Shown one piece after another: positions 30,155-40,378 of a DNA stretch of 64,000 bases. How positions within the stretch are numbered: position 1 is the stretch's first letter; every line of letters starts with the position of its first letter. This DNA is from Prorocentrum cordatum. Its lineage: Eukaryota > Sar > Dinophyceae > Prorocentrales > Prorocentraceae. The notes beneath the pieces were generated by a model, which was not told where the DNA came from, did no database searches, and worked only from the letters and a program-made list of their open reading frames with translations. The DNA is taken from NCBI GenBank assembly GCA_963575745.1, contig CAUYUJ010001459.1:401749-465748 (forward strand), written 5' to 3'. The position numbers and the translations under genes were made by a program.

Positions 30155-31060
30155 TGAGCATGAGGAGGAGGAGGAGGAGGAGGAGGAGGAGGAGGAGGAG
30201 GAGGAGGAAGAGGAGAGGGAGGAGGAGGAGGAGCGTTAGGAGGAGCGGAGTAAGCCAATGATGCGTCAGCCATGCGTCTCTACACGCATTCCTTTTCACT
30301 ATTGGTCGGGCCCCCTTGAGAGACGAAGGACCCCTGGGCGTGCCATTCATGCCGCAGCACCAAGTCTGGAAAACACTCGCCCTGGAAAATCCTCGAGAAA
30401 GAGGATGGGAGGAGAGGAGGAGGAGGAGGAGGAGAAGGAGGAGGAAGAGGAGAGGCAGAGGAGAAGGAGGAGGAGGAGGAGGAGGCGAGGGAGGAGGCGG
30501 AAGAGGAGGAGAAGGAGGAGGGGTGGAGATATTCGCCTCATTTTCCATGTCCCTCCCCCTCCCCCCCATTCCTGCCTCGGCACCCCCTCCCTCTTCCCTC
30601 TCCTGCGCCTCCTCCTCCCCCTCCTCCTCCTCCTCCTGCTGTTCCTCGTCCCTCCCCTCCTCCTCCTCCTCCTGCTGCTCCTCGTCCCTCCCCTCCTCCC
30701 TCCTTTCCCCGTTTTCCTTTCTCCTCCGACCTCCCTCTTCCCTCCTCCCCCCGCTCCATTTTCTTCCCTCTTCGGACCCCGCCCCCCGTTCCCCTGGCCA
30801 TTCCTTCTCCCCCTCCTCCTCCCTCGAGGTCCTTCTTCTTCTTCTACTACTACTACTACTGCTACTACTACTGCTACTTGCTACGGCTACTCTACTGCTA
30901 CTGCTACATGCTGCTGCTTGCCTGCTGCTCTGCGCTGGTTGGGGGCTGGCTTGAGGCTAGCTGGAAGGTTAGATGTTTTTTTTTTTTTTTTTTTTTTTTT
31001 TGTGCTCTGATGCTCTGCTGGCTGTGTCTGCTGTTGGAGCTGTTTTTTTTTTTTTTTTCT
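30155..31060. repeat. GGA tract, CTC-rich DNA and poly-T runs
   Basis: GGA (30160-30235 and 30415-30520) is followed by CTC-rich DNA (30545-30830), CTA/CTG repeats (30835-30910) and two poly-T runs (about 30975-31000 and 31042-31060). I see no gene. Confidence 0.7.
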
Positions 31061-31311
31061 ACTACTACTACTACTACTGTTACTACTAACTACTATCTAC
31101 TACTACTACTAACTACTATACTACTACTACTACTAACGACTACTACTACTACTGCTGCTGCTACTACTACTACTAACTACTACTGACTACTACTACTACT
31201 ACTACTAACTACTACTACGACTACTACTAACTACAACTACTACTACTACTACTACTACTACTCTACTACTACTACACTACGACTAACTACTACCTACTAC
31301 GACTACTACGG

Positions 31312-31382
<71 letters not shown>

Positions 31383-31412
31383 GCTACTACTAATACTACT
31401 ACTACTACTACG
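31058..31412. repeat. (CTA)n microsatellite
   Basis: About 350 bp of CTA/ACT repeat with interruptions, followed by TATATG and (GA)n runs to 31490. Confidence 0.9.
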
Positions 31413-31447
31413 ACATATATTCATATACATATATATATATGTGGGTC

Positions 31448-31487
<40 letters not shown>

Positions 31488-31629
31488 TAACAAAAAAAGA
31501 GAAAACCGCCGACGCCGCACCTGGCTCCTCGCCCCCATCGGCCTGACCTTCGCCTGAACCTTCTGAGCGCCCTGCAAAACTTTGTCGGCGGCGCGCACGG
31601 GGGCGCGACGGAGGTGGCGGCCTTCCACG

Positions 31630-31794
31630 TACCCATCGGTCGGAAGAAGTAGGTAGAAACATGAAGTAGGAAAACGTTCAAAATCTATTGGGTTCCGCCC
31701 GCCCCCTAAGATGGTGGAAAAGGTGAAGCCGCTCGATCATTGAAGTAGGAAGGCGCTTACAGTCGATATACCTACTCTCAACGACCGATGGGTA
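31630..31794. repeat. Inverted-repeat element family Y, copy 2
   Basis: It begins TACCCATCGGTCGGAAGAAG and ends CGACCGATGGGTA: a perfect 13-bp terminal inverted repeat. Internal AGTAGGAAGGCGCT and TTGGGTTCCGCCCGCCCCC match copies 1 and 3. Confidence 0.75.
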
Positions 31795-32668
31795 TGAGGT
31801 GGCGCGAGGATGGCACGAGAGGGTGGCGCCAGGGTCGAGGTGGCGCGAAGGGGGGGAGGCTGCCTTCCACGAAGACGGAGGGCTTCTGGGGAGGCAGGAG
31901 GCTTGGTAGAGGCCACCCCGGCGTCGAAGAGGCCCCCTCGGAGAGCCCTGGGCCCCCCCAGGAAAACCCTCGCCTTCTGAGAAAGGCCCCCGCCCCCCGC
32001 CTCTTTACAGGGCCATCCCCCTTCTGTTCGTTTCCCTCCTCCTCTTCTTCCTGCTCCTTCTTCCTCCTTCCTCCTTCCTCCTCCTCCTCCTCCTCCTCCT
32101 CCTCCTCCTCCTCTTCGTATTCGTCCTCGTCGTCGTCGTCGTTCTCCTCCTCCTTCTCCTCCTCCTCCTCCTCCTCCGCCTCCTCCTCCTCCTCCTCCTC
32201 CTCCTCCTCCTTCTTCCCCCACCCCAATGTGCGCCGCCAAGCTTCGCAGGACGTCCTCAAATGGACCGCCCCCGCACGTGGCCGGCAAAACTTTCGGGGG
32301 CTGCCAGATGGCCAACGGTGTCCCGGGCCCGAGGTGCCCCCGACTTCCCGCACCATTTTGGAGCCCCTGGGGCTGCCCTGGAGGCCGCCTGGGCCTCCCC
32401 GGGAAATCCTGGGTACGCCCTGCCCGGGCCAGGGACACCCAGGTCAACGCCAGAATCCTGGCACGGCTTGCAAATCATCGGAACTCCGCGGGAAGCCCTC
32501 GCCTCCTCCTCCTCGTCCTCCTCGTCCTCCTCGTCGTCCTCCTCCTCCTCCTCCTCCTCCTCCTCGTCCTCCTCCTCCTCCTCCTCGTCCTCCTCGTCCT
32601 CCTCGTCCTCCTCGTCCTCCTCGTCCTCGTCCGCCTCGTCCTCTTCGTTCTCTTCCCTCGTCGTCGTC

Positions 32669-32701
<33 letters not shown>

Positions 32702-32925
32702 CTTCTCCTCTTCCTCCTCCTCCTCCTCCTCCTCCTCCTCCTCCTCCTCCGTCCGCCCCGCTTCGTGGCCCGGACGGGGACGTCACGGGGGGACCGGCTC
32801 GGGGGGGAGGGGGGCGCCGACCTGGAATCGGCGGCACATCGCCGGTGGATCGGCGACAGGTCCCCGACAGCGAGCTCGCACGCTCCTGGGGAGGGCGGGC
32901 CATGGGGCCCCTATGCAAGACCACC
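31795..32925. other. CTC/GTC-rich segment, no gene recognised
   Basis: CTC runs at 32080-32215, mixed CTC/GTC at 32500-32755. The interval 32220-32500 is GC-rich without motif. The last part (32825-32885) shares GGAATCGGCG...CCCCGACAG with 61035-61085. Confidence 0.5.
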
Positions 32926-33105
32926 TCGCGTCGTGAAAAAATCAAGACGGAAGGTTTTTTATTATTTTCGCCCTCTGGAGGTCCTCACCGGGCCGCGGGA
33001 GCGTCAAAAAACGACTCAGGATGGAAAACCGGTCCCGGGGAAAGGGTCCAGACCTCTGGGGGTCGACGTCATGAAAAAATCACGACGTCGGGGGTCTGGG
33101 ATCGG
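32925..33105. repeat. Dispersed repeat G, copy 2
   Basis: GACTCAGGATGGAAAACCGG, GGGTCCAGACCTCTGGGGG and AAAAATCACGACGTCGGGG match copy 1 at 840-1020 in order. The interval 33105-33625 that follows holds no recognised gene and ends in a GGA-rich run (33485-33590). Confidence 0.55.
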
Positions 33106-33624
33106 CGATCGGTGGGCGATTGGGGGTCGATGCGTTCCCCGCTGAGCCTAATCCCCCCCTGGAGCTGCGCTGATCGTCGTCCCACTTTCGGGTCATGGCT
33201 CGGGCCTCCGGTGGCCGTTCGGGGCAGCCTGGCCACCCCCGGAGAGACCCCGGCGAGGCGCAGCTGGTGGGATGCACCCCGGGGCTTGGCAACCGCCGAG
33301 GGCCGACGAAAACCAAAGCCCGCGAAACCCACGAACCTCGAAAACCTCGAGCCCCGCCCTTGATTTTGTTCCCTTCTGACGTCGCCCCCGAAGCCGGGGC
33401 GGGGGGCCCGTGCCGCGCCTCGGCCTTGAGAAACCCCTCGGCCTCCTCCTTGACAAGCGACATGCCCTGCGCGCGCACAACAGGTGGTGGAGGAGGAGGA
33501 AGAGGACGGGGGTGAAAAAGAGGAGGACGGGGATGAGAAAGAGGCGGAGGAGGTGGAGGAGGAAGAGGAGGAGGAGGGTGGAGGAACCTAAGGACCGGGG
33601 CGGGCGGGTCTCATAAGATAATGT

Positions 33625-35005
33625 CGACCTTATCAGTGCATGTCAGCAGGCCACGCAACATAATCTTCAGCTTCGCGATGGCAATATTGTGGCTATTTCG
33701 CCATTGTTTGCCAGCTGCCCAGGCCCCGCGATTTGAAGAATCTCCGCAACCAGTCTTCGAACCGCATCCATGGTCACGAAGACGGGCGAATGAGGCGTGG
33801 CGATCCCAGGTCAGATGCGGCAGCCTGCCTTTCTGAGTCTTTCCAGATGGTGACTTTCCTCACCGCAGAGGAAGAGCTGGATGTAGCGACTCTTGAAACC
33901 CAATTTGACTTCCGTAAAGAGTGCTCTGGAGCCGCTTCTTTGAAGCCGGTGTTGCCTACGTACTCCCGCGCCTTGAGAGCGGCACGTTGGAACCCAGTCC
34001 ACCCACTGCTCGCCTTCCTGCCGCCCGCAGCCTACGATGCGCTCTACGTGGCTTTGAGTCTCAGCAATTACATTCTTCTGCTCGTGGTGTCCACGATTCA
34101 GTAGCCCACAGCGCGCTCTCTGTGACCGTGGCGTCAAACAGCTTCAGCAGCTTCAGGCGCTTTTTAACGAATTCGACTTATCCAGCAACAAGCGCTTCAA
34201 ATCCCGAAATGTCCTCCATCCAGCCACGCCCCGGTTCTCGATCTCGGCCCCGGTGTTGTCCTCCAGGACAACGACGATTCCAAATAATTCTAGATGCTCT
34301 CTTTCCGTCAGAGCACCGATACAGAAACTGCCAACTAAAGACACCTGGCCCCTGTGCTGAAAGTTCGGCCAGTTGTTCTGCATTTTGCACTTGTCCGGGT
34401 AAAGGGATGGCCCCTGAGGTCCTGCCCAATATTGGTGCCATAACCCCGTCTTCTCCTAACCACGCTGACCTCGCGCAACACCCCGTCAACGACGACGTTG
34501 AACAGTCGACTGAACAATACCGGCGACAAGCAATCGCCTTGGTTCAGGCCTCTCTGCACTAAGAAACGCCTGCTCTCCGCGCCGTCCCAAAGCGAGACAT
34601 ATCCATTGACGCCGTGGTACAGGTGCCACAATGCAGTCACAGCAGACGAGCGATATCGTTTCTCACCAACGCGTCGAACAGCGCAGCGTGGTGGGCTCTG
34701 TCAATGAGTATCGTTTAACCGATCCCCATCCCCAGTGGCGTGGCCTAGGCCCTACTGGCCGATTTACCCCCCTCGATGGGGATATAGGTCGTTCCCTTCG
34801 GGTTTCGAGGGGTGTATCCCCAACTGGCGGGGTAATTTGGTGGGGGTCTCGAAGGGGATGGGGATGGGGATGGGGGTAGGATAAACGATACTGAGTCGAA
34901 TGCCTTTTCCACGTCCAACGCGGCAGCCCACACTCCTGCGCCCCGTTCCAGCGACTTCTCAACAGCCGTTCGAATCGTGCGCACTGCATCTGAGCATCGG
35001 GGAGG
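33625..35005 (-). pseudogene. LINE-type reverse-transcriptase pseudogene, RT to C-terminus
   Basis: Reading the minus strand from 35005 down: motif A LDVEKAFDSV (near 34900-34930); then, after an inserted element (34708-34891), HHAALFDALVRND and VSLWDGAESRRFLVQRGLNQGDCLSPVLF (the QGxxLSPxLF block, 34530-34620); then GYGTNIGQDLRG. The expected ADD catalytic motif does not follow. FRDLKRLLLDKSNSLK (near 34180-34225), LKLFDATVTESALWATESWT and VGCGRQEGEQWVDWV (near 34010) are post-RT blocks, and LGSWQTMAK (near 33690-33720) is the C-terminal tail. Several frameshifts and stops make it non-functional. The layout matches dinoflagellate LINE-like proteins as I remember them. Confidence 0.75.
34708..34891. 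mobile_element. 184-bp inverted-repeat element inserted in the RT pseudogene
   Basis: It begins GTATCGTTTAACCGATCCCC and ends GGGTAGGATAAACGATAC; the terminal 10 bp are perfectly complementary. TGA on the plus strand flanks both sides (34705-34707 and 34892-34894), a probable 3-bp target duplication. It interrupts the RT just after motif A. Family unknown; single copy here. A 3-bp duplication fits superfamilies such as PIF/Harbinger or CACTA, but the ends are not diagnostic. Confidence 0.65.
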
Positions 35006-35870
35006 GGGGACAATAGGAGGAGGGGGAGGAGGAGAAGGAGGACAAAGAGGAGGAGGAGGAGGAGGAGGAGGAGGAGGAGGAGGAGGAGGAGAAGGAGAAG
35101 GGAGCAGAGTAGGAGGAGGAGGACTGCTGGTGGGAGCTCCCGCGCGCCGCAGCTCCAAAACGGTCCCTGAGAGGGCACGCCCTCGACCACCCTCGGACCG
35201 GCGCGGGCTCCACGGGGCGCTCGCGGGCTGTCGAGGCGCAGGAGGGCCTCAGGCCCTCCTCGCCGATGCGCAAACCGAATTCGGAAAACTTGCCGTCCTC
35301 TGGCTCCCAGCAGCTCCCTCTAAGCAACGGCCAGCCTGCCAGGGGCGGCCCGCGGAGGAGGGCGGCGATTCTCGCCCACTGCGCGCGGCGACGCCCGCAG
35401 CCGCCAGGGCGACGACCGAGAAGCGGCTCGCCGACGAAGACCAGGCCTGCTGCTGGCCCCCGGAGGTGCGGGCGCGGGGTCGCCCTCCGGAGCCTGGATC
35501 GGTCGCCCTTTGAGCCATCACTTTTGCCCCCCCCCCCCCCCCCCCCTGCGCAGCACCTGTCAAGATGACACTCAACACCAAATCCCGCCTGAGTGCTCTT
35601 TGATAGTAGTATCCACCCGATCGACCTGAGATCTAGACGGCGAGCGGGAACAAGATCGAAGATGGGGGTAACAAAAATTAGAACCCTGGCGAATGGTTAA
35701 ATTTCGAGAAACTGATTTTCAACCGACCAAAATTATGCACGCTGTCTTGGCATGGTGGGCAAGGAGGGGGGCATTGGGACGACGAGGCTCGGTCCGCCCG
35801 TCGGTGGGGCCGACGGGCGCGACGACTGGGGGAGGCGGACGGCACGTGGGGAAGGGGGCCGACAGAGATT
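35006..35870. other. GGA tract and GC-rich segment, no gene recognised
   Basis: GGA at 35047-35095, a GC-rich stretch with open but motif-free frames (35110-35515), a poly-C run at 35528-35546, then AT-richer unique sequence without recognised content. Confidence 0.4.
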
Positions 35871-35871
35871 C

Positions 35872-36609
35872 CTCCTCCTCCTCCTCTTCCACCACCTCCT
35901 CCTCCTCCTCCTTCTCCTCCTCCTCCTCATCCTCCTCCTCCTTCTACTCCTCCTCCTCCTCTTCCACCTTCTCTTCCTCCTCCCTCCTCCTCCTCCTCCT
36001 CCTCCTCCTCCTCCTCCTCCTCGTCCTCGTCCTCGTCCTCCTCGTCCTCGTCCTCGTCCTCCTCCTCCTCCTGCTCCTGCTCCTGCTCCTCCTCCTCTGC
36101 AGGCGTCTCAGGCAGAGAAAATGCGGAGGACCTTGGCGAGCGCGCCCCCCCTTGGAAAGGGCCGCGGCCCAGGCCTAGTGATCGGCACTCGCAGCCGAGG
36201 CGGCCCTGGCTGATGGCCGATTTTTGTTTTTTGGGGGGCGGCGCCTCGTCGGTGGGCCCTGGCAGGGCTCGTCACCCCTGCCGGGGAACCAACAGTTCCC
36301 GTCCCGATAGGCGCCCCCCAACATCGCATTCTCTCTCCCCTCGGACCGTGGTGAGCCTTGTAATCCTCCTCCTCCTCCCTCCTCCTCCTCCTCCTCCTCC
36401 TCCGCCGAATAAAAAAACGCCCACCTCCTCCTCCACCTCTTCCTCCTCCTCCTTCCCCTCCTCCTCCTCCTCCTCCTCCTCCTCTCCTCCTCCTCCTCCT
36501 CTCCTCCCTCCCTCCCTCCCTCCCTCCCTTCCTCCCTCCTCCTCCTCCTCCTCCTCCTCCTCCTCCTCCTCCTCCTCCTCTCCTCCTCCTCCTCCTCCTC
36601 CTCCTCCTC

Positions 36610-36640
<31 letters not shown>

Positions 36641-36819
36641 TCCTCCTCCCTCTCCTCCTCCTCCTCCTCCTCCTCCTCCGCCCTCTCCTCCTTCTCCTCC
36701 TCCTCCTCCTCCTCCTCCTCCTCCTCCTCCTCCTCCTCCTCCCTCCTCCTCCTCCTCCTCCTCCTCCCCCCTCCCCCCCTCGCCCTCCTCCCCCTCCTCC
36801 TCCTGCTCCCCCTCCTCCT

Positions 36820-36855
<36 letters not shown>

Positions 36856-36895
36856 CCTCCTCCTCCTCCTCCTCCTCCTCCTCCTCCTCTGGAAG
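35872..36895. repeat. Long (CTC)n region, split by a short GC-rich segment
   Basis: CTC with GTC and TGC interruptions at 35872-36100, then 36365-36890. The interval 36105-36360 is GC-rich. Minus-strand Gly/Glu/Arg frames of about 300 codons are by-products of the repeat. Confidence 0.85.
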
Positions 36896-37010
36896 GCACA
36901 AGCCAGCCCCTCCTGCTCCTCCAGCATCGAGGCTCGAGGCTTCGCGCCTCCAGAAGCCTATGGGGGGCCTCTGGGGATCTCCAGAGGCCTCCGGAGATAC
37001 ACCCTGGGGT

Positions 37011-37166
37011 TAGGTCGGGCACGTCCTCCTACAGGCGGATTTTGGACGAGCAATACCCCATCGTAGCAACAATCAGCAAACATTCAAAACATAGTCAAAG
37101 ATCGTACCCAGACTATTTTGGGACTATGTTTGAATATTCACCCTGTAGAGGGAAATGCATGACTGA
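37011..37166. repeat. Inverted-repeat element family P, diverged copy
   Basis: The left end AGGTCGGGCACGTCCTCCTAC + AGGCGGATTTTGGACGA and the right end TTCACCCTGTAGAGGG resemble the perfect copy at 55445-55634. An 11-bp direct repeat ACCCTGGGGTT flanks it (37001-37011 and 37167-37177). Confidence 0.6.
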
Positions 37167-37169
37167 ACC

Positions 37170-38750
37170 CTGGGGTTTCCAACATCGTCTGGCGAGAGGC
37201 CGTGCGATGCCTTGAGATCCCGAGGACCTCGCCGCACGGTCAATCACCGCACAGTCTGGGGATATTGGGGGATCCAGACGCCCGAGACATCCTTGGAGAC
37301 CGACCCAAACCCCAACACGGCCCGCTCACCGCGATCACCTGTTAATTACTCTTTGGACGGTGAGGTCATCGCACCGCTTGTGGATCCCCGAACATCTGAA
37401 GACCTCTGGGGGTCTTCTCGGGCATCCAGAGTCCTTCTCCTCCAACTCCTCCTTCTCCTCCTCCTGGGCCCTTCGGGGGCCTCCTCGTCGCCGAATCAAG
37501 ATTCGGCTTGAAATCATGGTCAGGACGCGGGGGAGGGCGAGGAGATGGAGAGGAGGGGGGGGGGGGAAGGGGCGGAGAGAGAGGGATGGAGAAGGGGGAC
37601 AGGAAATGATGGGGATGGGGAGACCCGTCGCGGCGGTCGCCCGACGCCGCACCGCAAAGTCTGCGCTCGTGCGGCGGTCGCGCCCCGCCAGAGAGATCTA
37701 CGCCAGGGAGCAGGCGCCCCCCGCGGCATGCATCTCGCTGTCAAGTTCACCGCCGAGGAGAGCGCCTCGCTCCGCGCAACCCATTGGGCGCGCGAGCCGA
37801 AGGTCGCGCACCCCGCGCAGCAGAGCACCTCGAGGCAGGCGCACCACCCTTCGAGGCCCCTTCCAGAAACGCCACCCACCGCGGACACCGCCCACCAGGA
37901 TGGCGCCCCGCACTCCAGCCCCCCCCGAGGGAGGAGGAGGAGGAGGAGGAGGAGGAGGAGGAGGAGGAGGAGGAGGAGAAGAAGAGGAGGAGGGGAGAGG
38001 AGGAGGAGGAGGAGGAGGAGGAGGAGGAGGAGGAGGAGAAGGAGGAGGAGGAGGAGAAGGAGGAGGAGGAGGAGGAGCAGCTTGGGTGCCCAGCCTGCAG
38101 TGACCCGCCAGAGGTGGCCACCAAATGTGCAGACCTCCGCCCGCCGTGGGCACGCCGTTGCGCTGTGACCCCTGGCACCTCGGGCGCCCTCCCGGCTCGG
38201 CTGGGCCCGGGGCAATGCGCGGTCTGCCGACCCTCCTCCTCCCCTCCCCCCCCCTCCTCCTCCTCCTCTCCTCCTCCTCCTCCTCCTCCTCCTCCTCCTC
38301 CTGTCTCCCCCCCCCCGCGCCTCGGCCATCCTCCCGGCCGACGATTCGGAGAGTGCTGCGAGCGAACGACCTGGGGCAATGCGCGCTCTGGCGGCCCCGC
38401 GCCCCGGCCATCCACCCGGCGCGGATGGACCAAAGGCAGTGCGCGGCCTGCCGGCCCCCCCCCCCCGCGCCCGGCGCCCTCCCGGCTCGGATGGACCCGG
38501 GGCAATGCGCGGCCGGCGCCCACCCCCCCAGGGAGAGGAGGAGGAGGAGGAGGAGGAGGAGGAGGAGGAGGAGGAGGAGGAGGAGGAGGAGGAGGACCCC
38601 CCGCCCCCACCTCGGCCATCCACACGGATCAGACCTGGGGTAACGCGCGGTCTGCCCCCCCCCCCCCCGCGCCTCGACCACCCTCCCGGCTCGGGCGGAG
38701 CCCGGGCAGTGCGCGGTCTGCCGACCACCCCGGAGGATGCAGAATCGCCG
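37170..38750. other. GC-rich segment with GGA tracts, no gene recognised
   Basis: GGA runs at 37928-38080 and 38535-38595, CTC at 38235-38300. Repeated GCCCTCCCGGCTCGG...GGGGCAATGCGCGG phrases (near 38190, 38370, 38480, 38640 and 38690) form a loose direct repeat of 90-150 bp. Confidence 0.45.
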
Positions 38751-38754
38751 TCCT

Positions 38755-40345
38755 GATTTCGAAAACTCCCTGGCGAACGCCAGATGCTTCACTCGTATCC
38801 TGGGGGGGGCTCCACGTGGAACACTACACTGTGGCGCAGTGCGCTTTCCCCCCGCTCGCGCGCGTGGGCGCTCTCAAATTCGATTATTAGATAGTGGTGA
38901 CAAGCTGTTCCATGTGTATTCTCCAGGACCAGGCGCGCAATCGTGCACTGCGGTGCAGCGCGCGCCCCTCGCTGCCCGCGCGAATGCGCATCTGCCTGCG
39001 CCGCATGGCCATCTCATTCAGAAAACGGAATGGCAACTGACCCATCGCTTCACTTCTCTTCTGGGGCCCCAGCGTGAGAGAACACAATGTGGCGCAGTGT
39101 CCTTTCCCCGTTGCTCGCGCGCGCGCGCGGCGCAAAGATCCCCGGGGCCCAAGAAGCGCCTTGCACAACCCAAGAAGGCCCTGAGAGGCCCCCACGAAGC
39201 ACAAAGAGGTATTTAGGAGCTCCCAGACGGCCCCTCGAGGCTTCAAATGCGCCTCCAAAAGAAGGGGGGACGAGAGGCGAGAGGCTCCTGGCGCGGCACA
39301 GGGCAGGGTTTGACGCCCCGGTTGCCCTGGATACCTGTCCGTTGGATGACGATGGCATTGGTGGCGCGTAAGAGAAGCGTTTTTTTTTGGGGGGGGGGCA
39401 ACATGGGCAGCGGCATTTTGGTTCCGAGCTTCGGGTCTTGACTTTCCCACGGCCGCTGCCCCGCTGCGATCCTTGCTTTGCCGCGACGCCGTTCCGACGC
39501 TTCCGACGCGGTCCGAGACGGCGCCGCGTTTGCCCTGGCCCGCTCCCGCGTCCTCCACGATCTTGGCTCGACCCCGACCTGGACTCTGGAACTCCTTCTC
39601 TTTCGCAGAACTCGAACATTCCCCCCTCCCGAGGGGCCCCATCCTATCCCGGCCCCAGTCTCCGCAGGAGGGCCAGAGAGGGGAAGGGCTCAGGAAGGCC
39701 CCCACGACGGACAACCACGCAGTGATCCTAGAGAGATCGCCTCCACGCGGCCGAATGGCCATCTTACTTTCGAGAACTGAGTGGTGGAAACTTCTCGTTT
39801 GACTCGTATTCCGGAGGCCGAAAACGTGGGGCCATGCATTGTGGCCCAATGTACTTTCCTCGTCGCGCCCGCGCCATGCGCAATGCCGATCCAAATTTCG
39901 GAACAACAAAAAACAACGAGAGCCACTTGCATCGCTCGCATTCTGGGGAACTCCACGTGGAGCGATGCCTTGTGTCGCGATGTAGTTGATCGCGCGCGAG
40001 CGCGCGCGCGCGTAAACGTAGCAGAACCTCGCGCCGAATAGCCGCCTACATTTCGACAACTCAATTGCGAAACTAATCGTTTCACTCGTATTCTGGAAGC
40101 CTCAACGTGGAACTACGCATTGCGGCGCAATTCACGTTCCTCGTTGCCCGTGCAAGCGCGCACAATGCAAGCGCCATTACATGATAGCCATCTTAAACTC
40201 GAAAACGCAATGCTGCAACTGAATTGTTCCACTCGAATTCTGGAGGCCTCAACGTCTTCTGATGCGCTGTGGCGCAATGCGTTGTCCTCGCCGGTCTCGC
40301 GCGCGCGGGCGCGCGCAGTGCGAAGACCAGCCGGGCAACTGATGC
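38755..40345. repeat. ~130-bp satellite S, main block
   Basis: Units share CACTCGTATTCTGGAGGCC, CAACGTGGAA, GCATTGCGGCGCAATG, TTCCTCGTTGC and a GCGCGCGCGC stretch, then GCCATCTTA and TCGAAAAC. Units are visible at about 38755, 38885, 39025, 39770, 39895, 40065 and 40195. The interval 39135-39760 is unrelated GC-rich sequence inside the array. Confidence 0.7.
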
Positions 40346-40378
40346 AGCATGCCATCTTCATTACAAAAGAACATGAAG

